Positions 50,501 through 60,466 of a stretch of DNA of 64,000 nt are shown here, one piece after another; positions within the stretch are counted from its first letter, which is position 1, and each line of letters starts with the position of its first letter. Origin of the DNA: Ruminococcus sp. Lineage in GTDB: Bacteria > Bacillota > Clostridia > Oscillospirales > Ruminococcaceae. The position numbers and the translations under genes are program-made. The notes under the pieces were generated by a model. The model saw only the letters and a list, made by a program, of their open reading frames with translations. It was not told the DNA's origin and ran no database searches. Where the stretch lies: assembly GCA_021201755.1 (NCBI GenBank), contig JAJQEI010000043.1:1-64000 (forward strand). Direction: 5' to 3'.

Positions 50501-51775
50501 TGCGCACGGTGTTCCACATGGTGTAAGAGTCCAGCCTTTTTCTGTAAACTTACCGTATTTTCGTGTTTTAATTGCACAGTCGCTTTGTAGTGAAATTTGC
50601 CATTGCTTTTTTGTGTACGCTCCATATGGATATGTGCCGCCGGAATCGCACTTTTCAATTGCTGTTGAAATCGTGTAATAGGTGAATCCAAATGCGATTG
50701 CACATACGAAACTTTCTTCTGTGCTTTCAGTTTATTTACCTTTGCACGTTCCAGTTTTTTATCCTGTTTACGCAGTTGAAATGGAGCTTTTGCCAGCTTT
50801 TTTTTCCGCATGGTATTCTTTTTTCTGCGTTTTGTAATCGTCATTTACTTTGGCATACGATGGTGTATCGACAGATTCTTTTGAGGTTTCAGAAAAATAT
50901 GCGAAATATTCTGCACTCGGCGAATTGAATGTACGATAACTTGTTTTTTTGCGAAGCGATTTTTTCTTTCATTTCGCTTGCAGAAGCGTTTCCTTTTGTA
51001 TGGAAATCTTCGCTTTTGCATCATATTTTAAAAATTTTGCATCTTTCTTTGCAAATTGATACGCTGCACGCTGTACGACAAGCGATTCTGCACCAGAGGT
51101 ACGCTTTTTTTGCTCCGGATTTTGTGCTGCACCATCCCGTCTAAGACTTCTGGATTGTGCCTTTTGGGAAAAATGATATGTTCTCTTGGATTGCACTTTT
51201 TGAAAGAAGCTTGGCGAAATTTCGCTTTCCTCTCTGCTTCTGTTCGTTTGCAAAGACGGTACTTTTTCTGTTCTTGAAAGCTTTTCTACGTCGGGATTTG
51301 CGAAATACGCTCTATTATCTTCCAACTGTGTTTTTGTGGCATTTTCAATCAGTTTTTCATTTTCATTTGCTTTTGTTTGCTGAAGCTTTTGGAATGCTGC
51401 TGTCCTTTGTTCCGTCGTCTTTTCTTCTGTAAGCAGTGGTGTATAGCTTTCAAAAACCCGTGCAATTTCGTCCGATTCTGTCGTAAGCTTCGGTGTGGCT
51501 TCTGCATCCATTTCCAGCGGCTGCATACGCATATTTCGGCTGTAAATCTGCGGCTGAAAAGAAAATTTTGTACCGATTTCGCCATTTGTTTTCATCAATT
51601 TCTTCCGCAATTTTGCACCAAACGGTTTACCGTGAAATGCGCTTTTTTGCTCTTTTTGCAGCTTCTCTTCCTCTTGCTCTAAATGAAATGAACTTGCCCG
51701 AAAACGCACCTTTTCCTGTCCTGTCGGAGATTTTCCGACTGTATATTTCCCTCATTTTTTCTCCGACTTTTTCAT
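47531..51775 (-). pseudogene. CD1108-like element protein with M23 peptidase domain, multiply interrupted
   Basis: About 1414 codons from ATG 51775 (AAAGGAG upstream). A long basic cytoplasmic region is followed by one membrane helix (IIAKVFLPAIAILLVLLILI) and an extracellular lytic part ending in an M23 metallopeptidase: HQAIDISCGSGTPVYAGLSG (HxxxD) and YLHVAIEID, where HLH is expected (CAT to TAT). It would open the cell wall for the mating channel. Interruptions: TGA 51752 (codon 8), TGA 50969, frameshifts near 50810 and near 49640, both in A-runs. The last 744 codons are one open frame. As read it cannot work. Confidence 0.8.
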
Positions 51776-51790
51776 GTGTGACACGCTCCT

Positions 51791-54259
51791 TTACTTGTGT
51801 TTCTCTTCCAAAATTTGCTCCGTTGGTTTCGTTGTCATCAAGCGATACATTTCCGTATCTGTGGGAAAGCGGTCAACAAATGGTAAAATGATTTTGCCAA
51901 ATCGAATCAGTCCCTCACCTTGACCGGAATTTTCCACGTATTTCAATTGTTCTTCACTAATGTGCAGCTTCTCGCCTAAAATCTCACGGTCGCCGGATGC
52001 TTGATTGAGCATATATACAAAGTCCGTATTATCGAAAATATTTTCAATTTTTTCGGAGGACAACAAGTCCTTGATATTCTGGGTAATGCCTGTCGGCACA
52101 CTGCCCCATTTTCGGAATCGCTTCCAGATACCAGCCGAATAGGTGGTAGTCTGTTCATCTTGTAACAATAAGTGAAATTCATCGATGTAGTAGCGTGTTT
52201 TCTTTTTGCCACGATTTTGGGACACCCGATTCCACACGGTATCCTGTAAAATCAACATACCCAGCTTTTTCAGCTGTTCGCCCAAATCTTTAATATCAAA
52301 GCAAACCACACGATTGTTCATATCCACATTGGAACGATGATTAAACAGGTTCTGCGTGCCGTTGACGAACATATCTAGGGAATTTGCCACACGCTCCGCA
52401 GGTGCGCCTTTTTGAAGAAGTGCCGAATGTAAATCCTGTAAGGTTGGCATGTTTTCCAGCGTGGGGTTGTGATTTAGAAATTTCGTATAAATGCTCCGTA
52501 CGCAGCTGTCAATCAGCGAGCGTTCCACCGGAGAAATGCCGTTGTAACCGCTGCCTACGATGATTTCACAAAGAGACAAAATAAAGGTGGATTTCATCTG
52601 AATCGGGTCTTCTTCGTATTCGTCCTGAATGGGAATATCCATCGGATTTAAATAGTTGGTGGAGTTGGCGGAAATTTTTATCCGCTGTCCATGCAGTGCA
52701 TCCACCAATGGAAAATACTCGCCCTCAGGGTCATAGATGATAATATCGTCTGTCGTGGTCAAGAAACAGTCTAAAATTTCTCGTTTGACACTGAAGCTCT
52801 TGCCGCTGCCCGGCGTACCCAAAATCAAGCCGTTGGGGTTGTTGAGGTCAGAACGATTGGCTCGAATCATATTCCCCGACAGGGGATTGATACCGTAATA
52901 AGTCGCTGTTCCTATGGTGAACAGCTCCCGTGTGGTAAATGGCACAAAAATCGCAATACCAGAAGTGAGCATTTCCCGTTCTACCGGAATCTCGTTGTAG
53001 CACAGCGGCAGCGTGGACATCAAGGTTTGTTCCTGCCGATAATCATAGACGAACATGGAACAGTTGTTTTTGGAAATAATACGTTTCAGTGCCTCTTCCT
53101 GTAATTTCAGCGATTTCTTGTTTTTCACATACGTACGCAAGCTGATGCTAATGTGGAATAACTTTTCGTCCTTGCTGGACAAATCCTCCAGCATTTTTGT
53201 AATATCATCAACGTACATCTGAATAGACGGCGGCAGAATATTCGGGTCATATCCTGCCTGTGACGCTTTTTTCTGCGCATCAATTTTCATCTGATTGACA
53301 CTCGTCAGCTTCGAGCGAATGAATTTTAGGGCATCCGCCTGTTCCACTGGTCTTGCATGAATATTCACGCCTAAGAGATAGGGCAGCTCAATAAAGTCCT
53401 TTAAAATTTCGTCGGATAATTCGCCTGCTAAAATATTGATATTCCAGACCTTTCCCACTGCATTTCCAATTTCAAATTGCTGTTTTGTAAAGCTAAGAGA
53501 AGATGGTGCGATGAAGTCCTTCGTATCTATTTCGGCTTGCAGCATCGCATTCCAATCGAACACAAACGGTTCTTTCCGATACGGATTCAGGCTGTAATAG
53601 AGTGTTTCCAGTCTTGCCTTTCCGCCTAGCATTTTCGCATCTACGCCGAACGTTTTGAAAAAGCGAATGACGTCGTTTTTCACGCCTTCTAAGCGCACTT
53701 TCGCCGCCTTGTGGCTGCTTGCAGTGACACCAAACGTCAAAAATTTACGAGTGGATTGTCCAGCGTTGCCGGATAACAGCTTATCAGTCAGCATATCAGA
53801 ATATTCTTTCCGAATGTGATTGAATGCATCGTCCTGTTCCGGAATTTGTACTGCTGCAATCAGTTCTTCTGTGCTGCGGTTTTGGTTCTCAAACGTCAAT
53901 TGAAATTGAATCGAATTGTCGAATGAATTCAATAAATTGCAGTATTTTCCGAAGATATTGTTTTGTTCATCAAAGTCTGCCAAAACATATCCGGTATCGA
54001 AAAACTGTACTGTCATAGAGTAAAAATTATCTGTCACTTCACAAATGCTATCCTTATACATACAGCAATAGGGTATTGCATTCTGTACTGTGCTTCCGTC
54101 ACTTGCATACTTTTTAATTTCCGCCATCCGTGCCTGTAAGACTTTTTGGTTATTTTTCGTCAGTGCCTCCGGCTTCTTTTTTGCCAAGACTTCCGCCTGT
54201 GCTTTTTTACTTTGCACGGCTGGCTTTTGGGTTGGCTTTTTGGCTTGGTTCTTTGCCAT
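51791..54259 (-). CDS. virB4: VirB4-type conjugation ATPase
   Basis: 822 residues from ATG 54259 (GGAGGCG upstream). Walker A LGTPGSGKSFSVKREI, Walker B TRYYIDEFHLLLQDE, then GSVPTGITQNIKDLL, all as in the VirB4/TraE ATPases that power the T4SS. The N-terminal domain has the usual CMYKDSICEVTDNFYS region. It overlaps the upstream prgI gene by 53 bases. Intact, in contrast to virD4. Confidence 0.95.
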   Translation of the reverse strand: MAKNQAKKPTQKPAVQSKKAQAEVLAKKKPEALTKNNQKVLQARMAEIKKYASDGSTVQNAIPYCCMYKDSICEVTDNFYSMTVQFFDTGYVLADFDEQNNIFGKYCNLLNSFDNSIQFQLTFENQNRSTEELIAAVQIPEQDDAFNHIRKEYSDMLTDKLLSGNAGQSTRKFLTFGVTASSHKAAKVRLEGVKNDVIRFFKTFGVDAKMLGGKARLETLYYSLNPYRKEPFVFDWNAMLQAEIDTKDFIAPSSLSFTKQQFEIGNAVGKVWNINILAGELSDEILKDFIELPYLLGVNIHARPVEQADALKFIRSKLTSVNQMKIDAQKKASQAGYDPNILPPSIQMYVDDITKMLEDLSSKDEKLFHISISLRTYVKNKKSLKLQEEALKRIISKNNCSMFVYDYRQEQTLMSTLPLCYNEIPVEREMLTSGIAIFVPFTTRELFTIGTATYYGINPLSGNMIRANRSDLNNPNGLILGTPGSGKSFSVKREILDCFLTTTDDIIIYDPEGEYFPLVDALHGQRIKISANSTNYLNPMDIPIQDEYEEDPIQMKSTFILSLCEIIVGSGYNGISPVERSLIDSCVRSIYTKFLNHNPTLENMPTLQDLHSALLQKGAPAERVANSLDMFVNGTQNLFNHRSNVDMNNRVVCFDIKDLGEQLKKLGMLILQDTVWNRVSQNRGKKKTRYYIDEFHLLLQDEQTTTYSAGIWKRFRKWGSVPTGITQNIKDLLSSEKIENIFDNTDFVYMLNQASGDREILGEKLHISEEQLKYVENSGQGEGLIRFGKIILPFVDRFPTDTEMYRLMTTKPTEQILEEKHK

Positions 54260-54653
54260 TGCCTGCGCCTCCTTTTCGACTTTGTTCTGCACGCTGCAAT
54301 ACATTTTGCAGCCTTGTATATTCCATTTGATTTTCCATACATCGATAGAAGTTTGTGGTACGGTAATACCGCTTTTTCGGCTTTCGTAAAAAGTCAAACA
54401 TAAACTTTACGGATTTTTCAAAGGTAATGCCATGCTTCTTGTAAATTCCTGCAAAAATCAATGGTGCAGCAACAATACACATTGCTGTCAGAGACCCTGT
54501 CAGTCCCAGTCCGATGACACTTTTACAGAGAAAATAGGTGGGCAGTCCCGATGCCAAACCGCCGCCGAAACAGATAATCTGGCGTTTTGTCAATCCGAAC
54601 ATGAACTTTTCTTTGATGTCGTTTAAATCTTTTGGTATTTTGATAACAGACAT
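54207..54653 (-). CDS. PrgI-family T4SS membrane protein
   Basis: 148 residues. IPKDLNDIKEKFMFGLTKRQ starts the PrgI signature; two membrane helices follow (ASGLPTYFLCKSVIGLG, SLTAMCIVAAPLIFAGIY). It is the VirB3 counterpart in Gram-positive systems. GGAGGTAGC precedes the ATG. The Lys/Ser-rich C-terminus overlaps virB4. Confidence 0.9.
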   Translation of the reverse strand: MSVIKIPKDLNDIKEKFMFGLTKRQIICFGGGLASGLPTYFLCKSVIGLGLTGSLTAMCIVAAPLIFAGIYKKHGITFEKSVKFMFDFLRKPKKRYYRTTNFYRCMENQMEYTRLQNVLQRAEQSRKGGAGNGKEPSQKANPKASRAK

Positions 54654-54668
54654 ATGCGCTACCTCCCA

Positions 54669-55625
54669 TTACGCTGCGCTGAAAATCGATTTCGAAATCG
54701 AACCGGAACGCAATACGGTGAAAATGAGTGCTGCCGCATAGCCGGTCAAAATCACCATGTTGGTAATGATAGAATCGCCGCTGATGATGGTGCTGACAAT
54801 GTTATTGAACGTCGTCTTGAAAATTGCCATTGCAACGACAATGAAAAAGCCTTGAAATGATAGTGCCAAAACACCTCTTATCCAACTCTTTCCAATATGT
54901 CCCCATTCTTCATTCATGAGCGTTGTCATGGGAATGGGCGATATGGACAGGCACATAAACACTTCAATAATTCGAGACGCCATCACTAAAATTACTGCTG
55001 CCATAAAGATAGCCATGATTATCACGATAAATGAGGTCAGCCCACTCACCATGAGTAATTCGCCGACACTATAATTGCCGTTTGTCAATGCATTATGTAG
55101 TTGTGTCAAATCAATTTGCTGTAGCGTACCATTACGACCGAAAAGCGTCGTGATTCCATTTGCCGTAACCTCCGTACCAAAGGCAAATAGTCCGGATGCA
55201 ATGTAATACGTATTGGCGACTAAAATAATACCGCATAGACTTTTAATAATCCATTTGATAAAGAAATCCACGTCCACTTCTCGAAAACTATTCCCTCGTA
55301 TGCACATTTGTATCAAGTCGTTGACCAAAACAATCGCCAAGATAAAGCCCGCAATGGGAACGACGATATTGTTACACAGCGTTTCGATAATTGACCAAAT
55401 GGTTGTACCACCAGAACTGCTGCTGGCAAGACCGGTAAATTCTGCTGGATGTGCAAAAAACGATGCAAACCATCCGTCGCTCCCTGTTGCTTTCACATAT
55501 GTCGCAGTCATTAGGGTATTGAGGATATTAAAACCGAATTCAATTTGGTCGGTAATCAATTCTTTCATGGTATCCACAAACCAATCGGCTATCCCATCGA
55601 GAAAATCGTCTACAACATTCGCCAT
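54669..55625 (-). CDS. VirB6/TrbL-like T4SS channel protein
   Basis: 318 residues from ATG 55625 (GAAGGGATG context). At least six membrane helices (NIVVPIAGFILAIVLVNDL, SFIVIIMAIFMAAVILVMAS, GFFIVVAMAIFKTTF and others) and the conserved NEEWGHIGKSWIRGVLALS segment seen in the CD1112-type VirB6 homologues. Frame intact. Forms the inner-membrane pore with VirB4 and PrgI. Confidence 0.9.
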   Translation of the reverse strand: MANVVDDFLDGIADWFVDTMKELITDQIEFGFNILNTLMTATYVKATGSDGWFASFFAHPAEFTGLASSSSGGTTIWSIIETLCNNIVVPIAGFILAIVLVNDLIQMCIRGNSFREVDVDFFIKWIIKSLCGIILVANTYYIASGLFAFGTEVTANGITTLFGRNGTLQQIDLTQLHNALTNGNYSVGELLMVSGLTSFIVIIMAIFMAAVILVMASRIIEVFMCLSISPIPMTTLMNEEWGHIGKSWIRGVLALSFQGFFIVVAMAIFKTTFNNIVSTIISGDSIITNMVILTGYAAALIFTVLRSGSISKSIFSAA

Positions 55626-55706
55626 TTCATCCCTTCCTTTCTCACAACCAAATCCAACTGACCGCCCACATACCACCCGTTGGATTTCATATGTTTTTTT
55701 GCATTT

Positions 55707-56081
55707 TTAGAGTCCAGTTACCATGTCGAACAATGCAGGAACAAGCAGCTGTGCGCAGATAATCAAACCAATTCCTGCAGCAAGCTGTTTCATGCCGGAG
55801 GAACGTGCCTCCGGGTTGTCATTGCTGTATGCTTCAATCAAGTTGATAACACCGAAGATGCCAACACCGCCGCCAATCAAGGTTACAACTGCGGTTACAG
55901 CGGTTTCAGCAGTAGACATAAAGCTGCCTGAACTAACGCTAATGCCGCTTGCAAACGCCATCATAGACAGCATTACAGTCATGCAAAGACCGGTACTCAA
56001 GGCGGTCACGCCTTTTTTCAATCGCTTTGACCGTCTATTGGTCAAAAACGACGATTTTACGATATTATTTTTGTTTCCCAT
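55707..56081 (-). CDS. Maff2-family/VirB2-like pilin candidate
   Basis: 124 residues with two hydrophobic helices (TGLCMTVMLSMMAFASG, TAVTAVVTLIGGGVGIFGVI) and a third near the C-terminus (AAGIGLIICAQLLVPALF). The Gly-rich helix and ANNPEA-like NDNPEARSSGMKQLAAG segment are typical of Maff2 proteins that stand in for VirB2 in Firmicute ICEs. Intact. Confidence 0.88.
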   Translation of the reverse strand: MGNKNNIVKSSFLTNRRSKRLKKGVTALSTGLCMTVMLSMMAFASGISVSSGSFMSTAETAVTAVVTLIGGGVGIFGVINLIEAYSNDNPEARSSGMKQLAAGIGLIICAQLLVPALFDMVTGL

Positions 56082-56118
56082 GGGAAATACCTCCTAAAAT
56101 TTCTGCCCATTTTTTGCG

Positions 56119-58063
56119 TTATTCTGTTTGAATCACATATTGTTCGACTTCTTCATCCAGACCAATTTCCGCTCTGTGTTCTTCTCGCTTTTTGGCTGCC
56201 GCCATAGCGAATTCTTCCAAATTAAATGCGTTCTCCGGATGCTCGTCAGACAAAAGCGGATAATTTTTGTGATGAGTAATATTAAACTTGTCCGAGAAGA
56301 ATGGGCGTACGCCTCGAAGCTGTAAGATACACTTTCCGCCATCCATAACATTTAGCTCATCTTGCGTCATCAGCTCCTTTCCTAGCTTCTGGTAGTTCGT
56401 ACCATAGCTTTCTGATGTACCCTTGCTTTGGGAGGCATTGAGGCTGTCAATGGTCTCCTTGCCGAGACTTTCTGAAATTTCCTTCAGTGTGGTTTTCTCT
56501 TTTCCTCCCAAAAACAGAGTTATATCATAGTTGCCCTCGATGGTATCAGCGTTGTCCTTGTAAATCGCTTTTAACTGGCTTTTCGCCTGCAATACAATAC
56601 AAGCCGAAACTTCACGAGAACGAATTGTGGCGATAAGTTTATCAAAATTCGGAATTTCTCCGATATTGGCGAATTCATCCAGCAGACAGCGCACATGAAT
56701 CGGCAGCTTGCCGCCGGGGGGAGTTGCCCGCTTTGGTAAGAAGAAGATTGAACATTTGGGAATAGAGCATTGCCACTAAAAAATTGAATGTGGTATCACT
56801 GTCGGAAATGATAATGAAGAGTGCAGATAGTTCGTCGCCCAATTTGTCCAGTTCCAATTCGTCATATTTTGTAATCTCCAGCACTTCATCTATGGCAAAT
56901 GGTGCGAGTCTCGTGGAACAGGAAATCAAAATTGATTTTGCTGTTTTTCCTGCGGCAAGCTTGTATGCTTTAAACTGCTTTACAGCGAATGAACCAATGC
57001 GGCATTTTTCTTCGCTCGGCTGCATATCGGCGAAGCCTTGGAAATTATCTTCAATCTCCTCCGATTCGGGCAATTCCTCGTTCAGCCAAAGCTCCACATA
57101 TTTAAACAGTTTGTCCACTGCGTTTTCAAACGTTTCGTCGTCCTCTCGGCATTCGGAATTGTTAATCATCTCCACCAGTGTCATAAAATTCCACTCCTCT
57201 TCCGGATAAACACAGAAAATCATAGCGATATATGCCGTGTACAAAAGCTTTTCCGCTTTTTCCCAGAAGTCGTCACCACCGGAAGGTTTGTTGCCGTTGG
57301 TATTTTTGATAAGCGTTTCCACGAATTTCAAAATATCCACTTCTCGATTTTTTTCGCTGATATATGCGAATGGATTGTAATGAAGCGATTTGGAAAATGA
57401 AACTGTGTTAAACACTTTGATATGATACGGCTCATATATTACCTTGCCGCTGCTGTTTTTCATGCCTGTTGGTCTGTCTCGTTCCAGCATTTTTCCACAC
57501 TCGACAAGCACTGTGCCTTTTGGGTCAGTAACTACGTAACTGGAGTGCATCTGCATGATGTTTGGTTTTATGAAAAATCGTGTTTTACCACTGCCTAAAC
57601 TGCCGATAATTAGTACGTTTTTGTTGCGTGCATATTTCGGATGGGACGGTTTTCCCATTGTCAAGCGTTCGGTTTGCGTCAGGAGGATGTTATTCGAAAA
57701 GTTTTTCTCATCCATGTATGGGGCAATATCTGCTTCTCCGCCCCATCGTGCAGAATCGTATTCTATGCCCTGACGGTATTTCTTTCGATTCTTCGCCTTG
57801 TAACGCATATACAGAAATGCTGCGACACCTGTGCCGATACCCACTAAAAAATCCACATGATAAAAGCTCGGCAGAATCCTTGCAAAAACCGTAAGCATAC
57901 TGGATACGAAATTCGGAAATTTTTCTGAAAACGTTCCACCCTCTGCACTGCGATAGGCAAGACTTAGCATATCGCCCACATAGCCAAACATTACATAGGG
58001 CAAGCTCCTTCGCAAAGCTTTCCGCACCGTTTTCGCATTCCACTTTGGAATGGATATTTTCAA
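56119..58063 (-). pseudogene. virD4: VirD4-type coupling protein, frameshifted
   Basis: The start is TTG 58063 after GGAGGAGGTGG. It has two N-terminal membrane helices, Walker A NVLIIGSLGSGKTRFFIKPN, VVTDPKGTVLVECGKML, then the frame breaks in the C-run near 56715; the other frame continues CLLDEFANIGEIPNFDKLIA (Walker B), VLQAKSQLKAIY and ends YVIQTE. Intact relatives run smoothly through this point. GSLGSGKT differs from the usual GGSGSGKT by two transitions. VirD4 docks the relaxosome, so loss would stop transfer. Confidence 0.92.
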
Positions 58064-58080
58064 TTCTTCCACCTCCTCCG

Positions 58081-58125
58081 AAAACAAAAAATGGGACAAT
58101 GTGATTACTTTTCGCACTGTCCCAT
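58081..58125 (-). terminator. Terminator or attenuator ahead of virD4
   Basis: Minus strand ATGGGACA..TGTCCCAT followed by TTTTTGTTTT, ending 18 bases before the virD4 start; it separates the accessory array from the T4SS operon. Confidence 0.75.
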
Positions 58126-58204
58126 TGGACGTATCAAAGCCTTTGCCTTGACCATATTATTTATATTTCAATTTGCGCCGTATTTCTACAATGACGATTT
58201 TCCC

Positions 58205-58294
58205 TTATTCAATCATAATTTCCGCACGATTGCCTTGCTGTAAAATCTTCTGGATTTGCGCTGCCATTTCTTTTGTAATCATTGGATTATTCAT
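58205..58294 (-). CDS. Very small ORF upstream of virD4
   Basis: 29 residues, MNNPMITKEMAAQIQKIL then QQGNRAEIMIE. The KI..QGNRAEI pattern is like short conserved peptides seen near Firmicute conjugation genes. The start overlaps the end of 58291-58503 by 4 bases. Coding status moderately likely. Confidence 0.4.
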   Translation of the reverse strand: MNNPMITKEMAAQIQKILQQGNRAEIMIE

Positions 58295-58503
58295 GATTCT
58301 CTGCCTTCACTATTTGCACAGTCCACATATCCATCATCATATCCAGCATCATATCCAACATTATACCCCTCATCATATCCATCCATGTAACCTAAAAAGC
58401 GATTGTGCTTCAATTGCCTTTGGTGATAAATTTTTAATCCAATGACTCCAGCGGCTAGTGCCACTGTACCACTGATTGTGGAAATTAAAATTTTCTTGTT
58501 CAT
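58291..58503 (-). CDS. Small membrane protein with Gly-Tyr repeats
   Basis: 70 residues from ATG 58503 (GAAAGGA upstream). One membrane helix (LISTISGTVALAAGVIGL), then a repeat of GY(D/N)xGY: DGYDEGYNVGYDAGYDDGY. Same N-terminal membrane plan as other accessory proteins of this stretch. Function unknown. Confidence 0.6.
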   Translation of the reverse strand: MNKKILISTISGTVALAAGVIGLKIYHQRQLKHNRFLGYMDGYDEGYNVGYDAGYDDGYVDCANSEGRES

Positions 58504-58536
58504 GTTTTTTTGTTCCTTTCTGGTTTGATTTATTTC

Positions 58537-58563
58537 AACTTCTTGCCCACTGGGCATAAAGTT
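58537..58563. repeat. Dispersed 27-bp palindrome, copy 3 of 9
   Basis: Core GCCCACTGGGC flanked by AACTTCTT and ATAAAGTT, between 58291-58503 and the GNAT-like gene. Confidence 0.85.
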
Positions 58564-58564
58564 G

Positions 58565-59101
58565 TTATTCAATGATTTGCAAAGAAATATGATGATTTTC
58601 ATCAATTTGAAATCCGAATTTCTCCACATAGAAGTGATGTAATCTTGCGGCATTTTCTAAATCAATCGGCGACAGCCACCCCTTAATTATTGGAAATTTC
58701 TGTTTTTTTGCAAAAGTGAGAAATGCTTTTATCATTCTTGTTCTATAGCCTTGATTCTCATCCACTTTGTCTTTCACAAGAAAATCTGTTAAAAATAAAT
58801 GCTGCAAAATCTTTTCTTCTGCTATCTTTTCATATGATGCCACATAATTCAAAGTTATAATAGGTGGTAAAATTTCTGCATTCCGTTCTTCTACGACGTG
58901 ACCGTAGAATGTACCATTTTGTAAATAACCGTTTGCATCAAGCACAATCTGGTGTACAATGACAAAAAGCGCATTTGTTCCAATTTCTTCGATGGAAACA
59001 ATTCTAGATGCTTTATCATTGCATTTCATCAGTAGTTGATACGATGTTATTTGCGTTTGCAGTGTTTTTATCTTGCAATTGGCATTTGACAATTGCCGCA
59101 T
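58565..59101 (-). CDS. GNAT-like acetyltransferase domain protein
   Basis: 178 residues from ATG 59101 (GGAAGAG upstream); ATG 59029 is a shorter alternative that removes the long overlap with the upstream gene. The C-terminal part GYRTRMIKAFLTFAKKQKFP then GWLSPIDLENAARLHHFYVE and KFGFQID is the acetyl-CoA binding and beta-bulge region of GNAT enzymes. Substrate unknown; could be a toxin of the TacT type, but no antitoxin of that type is adjacent. Confidence 0.6.
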   Translation of the reverse strand: MRQLSNANCKIKTLQTQITSYQLLMKCNDKASRIVSIEEIGTNALFVIVHQIVLDANGYLQNGTFYGHVVEERNAEILPPIITLNYVASYEKIAEEKILQHLFLTDFLVKDKVDENQGYRTRMIKAFLTFAKKQKFPIIKGWLSPIDLENAARLHHFYVEKFGFQIDENHHISLQIIE

Positions 59102-59456
59102 AATCTCTTCCTTTTCTTTGCAATTCCTGCAAAATTTCTTTATCCATATCCGCTTGAAAAGCATAAAAATCATCCTCGCTATTGCATTTCAGCCAATCCA
59201 TCGCACGATTCAGATAATCCAAAAGTTCTTCCCGCTGCGGAACTTCTGCACACAAAATATCATTATACAGCACCCACATATCCCCAACATAGCGATGTGA
59301 CGATACACTGCGACTTGCTCGAAACGCCATGATATATATCGATGGCAATGCCAATCGAATGCGATACGGCACATCTTTGATGCGTATCTCGTTATCTATT
59401 AGCATCTTATCTATCCAGAGTAAAGTGTCTTGTAAAAAGTTTTCTTGCTTGCTCAT
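59016..59456 (-). CDS. Hypothetical helical protein
   Basis: 146 residues from ATG 59456, preceded by GAAAGGAACAG. LQDTLLWIDKMLIDNEIRIK and YRIRLALPSIYIMAFRASRS; all-helical, soluble. No family recognised. Overlaps the GNAT-like gene by 86 bases if the longer start is used there. Confidence 0.55.
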   Translation of the reverse strand: MSKQENFLQDTLLWIDKMLIDNEIRIKDVPYRIRLALPSIYIMAFRASRSVSSHRYVGDMWVLYNDILCAEVPQREELLDYLNRAMDWLKCNSEDDFYAFQADMDKEILQELQRKGRDYAAIVKCQLQDKNTANANNIVSTTDEMQ

Positions 59457-59527
59457 GGTTTTCTGTTCCTTTCTGGTTTGATTTATTTTCAGCTTCTTGC
59501 TTTTCTTTATCTTTTCATAGAAAAACT

Positions 59528-59680
59528 CTAGTAATAAAGGTATGCCCAAAGACCCACACCTGTTATAAATAAAGGGATGAATAAAATGATTTCTGCTATT
59601 TGAAATCGATTCTGAATAACGTATATATCAATCCACATTAATATCAATACTATCCATATTATAAGGCACACTATTTCCAT
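59528..59680 (-). CDS. Small two-helix membrane protein
   Basis: 50 residues: MEIVCLIIWIVLILMWIDIY and ILFIPLFITGVGLWAYLYY are two membrane helices. AAAGGATAGCAAT precedes the ATG. No family recognised. Confidence 0.5.
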   Translation of the reverse strand: MEIVCLIIWIVLILMWIDIYVIQNRFQIAEIILFIPLFITGVGLWAYLYY

Positions 59681-59730
59681 ATTGCTATCCTTTCTAGTCC
59701 GTTTTTCATCATTTTCTTTATGCAGCGTCT

Positions 59731-59945
59731 CTAATTTACCATATCATACAGCATAGATATACCCAACAAAAAAGATGTACAGCAAATTAAAGGGACAATG
59801 AGCAATAAAGAAATCAAAAGTAATTCTATCAATATAGGAAATTTATGTTTATAAAAAAATACATATCATCAAAATCCCAGCAATGTAAATAAATAGAGAG
59901 AATAAGCGCAACAATCGATATAGAAAAACAAACAACAATAATCAT
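59731..59945 (-). pseudogene. Small membrane protein, frameshifted in a T-run
   Basis: ATG 59945 has AAAGGA upstream and reads MIIVVCFSISIVALILSIYL; adding one T to the run near 59853 joins it to KHKFPILIELLLISLLLIVP and an end ..YDMVN at 59731. The repaired protein is about 71 residues with two to three helices. No family recognised. Confidence 0.45.
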
Positions 59946-59976
59946 AATTTCTTTTTCCTTTCTGCTTTCCCTCCTA

Positions 59977-60003
59977 AACTTTTCGCCCACTGGGCACAAA
60001 GTT
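59977..60003. repeat. Dispersed 27-bp palindrome, copy 4 of 9
   Basis: Core GCCCACTGGGC flanked by AACTTTTC and ACAAAGTT. Followed by the hairpin ACGGTTGA/TCAGCCGT (60016-60043), an element found also at 61613, 62689 and 63149. Confidence 0.85.
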
Positions 60004-60070
60004 CAACCGGCGAATACGGTTGATTTTTATTACGCTCAGCCGTATGGAAAAAAATTTTTTTGATTTTCTA

Positions 60071-60099
60071 TTGACAACTCCTATTAAATAGGGTATAAT
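60071..60099 (+). promoter_or_regulatory. higBA promoter with CCTATT-A-AATAGG operator
   Basis: TTGACA (60071), 17-bp spacer, TATAAT (60094). The perfect palindrome CCTATTAAATAGG fills the spacer and is a good autoregulatory site for the HTH antitoxin. Confidence 0.8.
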
Positions 60100-60115
60100 A
60101 TATATGGTGATAGGA

Positions 60116-60466
60116 ATGACAAGAGAGTTTATCATACTTCCAGAATTTGAAAAACAATGGAAGGAATTAAAACTTACAGATAACGATTTGAAGCAATTGC
60201 AAGCGGAACTAATTCTATATCCAAAAATCGGAAGCGTGATGCAAGGTACAGGCGGACTTCGAAAATTGCGATTTGCCTTTGAAAACGCTGGGAAAAGTGG
60301 CAGTGTTCGTGTGGTATACGTGGATTTTACGATATATGAGAAGATTTATTTGGTAACCGCTTATTCCAAAAATCAAAAAGATAATTTATCCAAATCCGAA
60401 CGCAACGCTATTAAACAACAAATTGGAAGATTAGAATCTGAACTCAAAAAGAGGTGTGCAAAATGA
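60116..60466 (+). CDS. higB: HigB-type RelE-superfamily toxin
   Basis: 116 residues from ATG 60116 (GGTGATAGG upstream); ATG 60104 coincides with the expected transcript start. FIILPEFEKQWKELKLTDND, GTGGLRKLRFAFENAGKSGS and VRVVYVDFTIYEKIYLVTAY are hallmarks of the HigB-2/RelE group of ribosome-dependent interferases. Toxin-first order matches higBA. Intact. Confidence 0.87.
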   Translation: MTREFIILPEFEKQWKELKLTDNDLKQLQAELILYPKIGSVMQGTGGLRKLRFAFENAGKSGSVRVVYVDFTIYEKIYLVTAYSKNQKDNLSKSERNAIKQQIGRLESELKKRCAK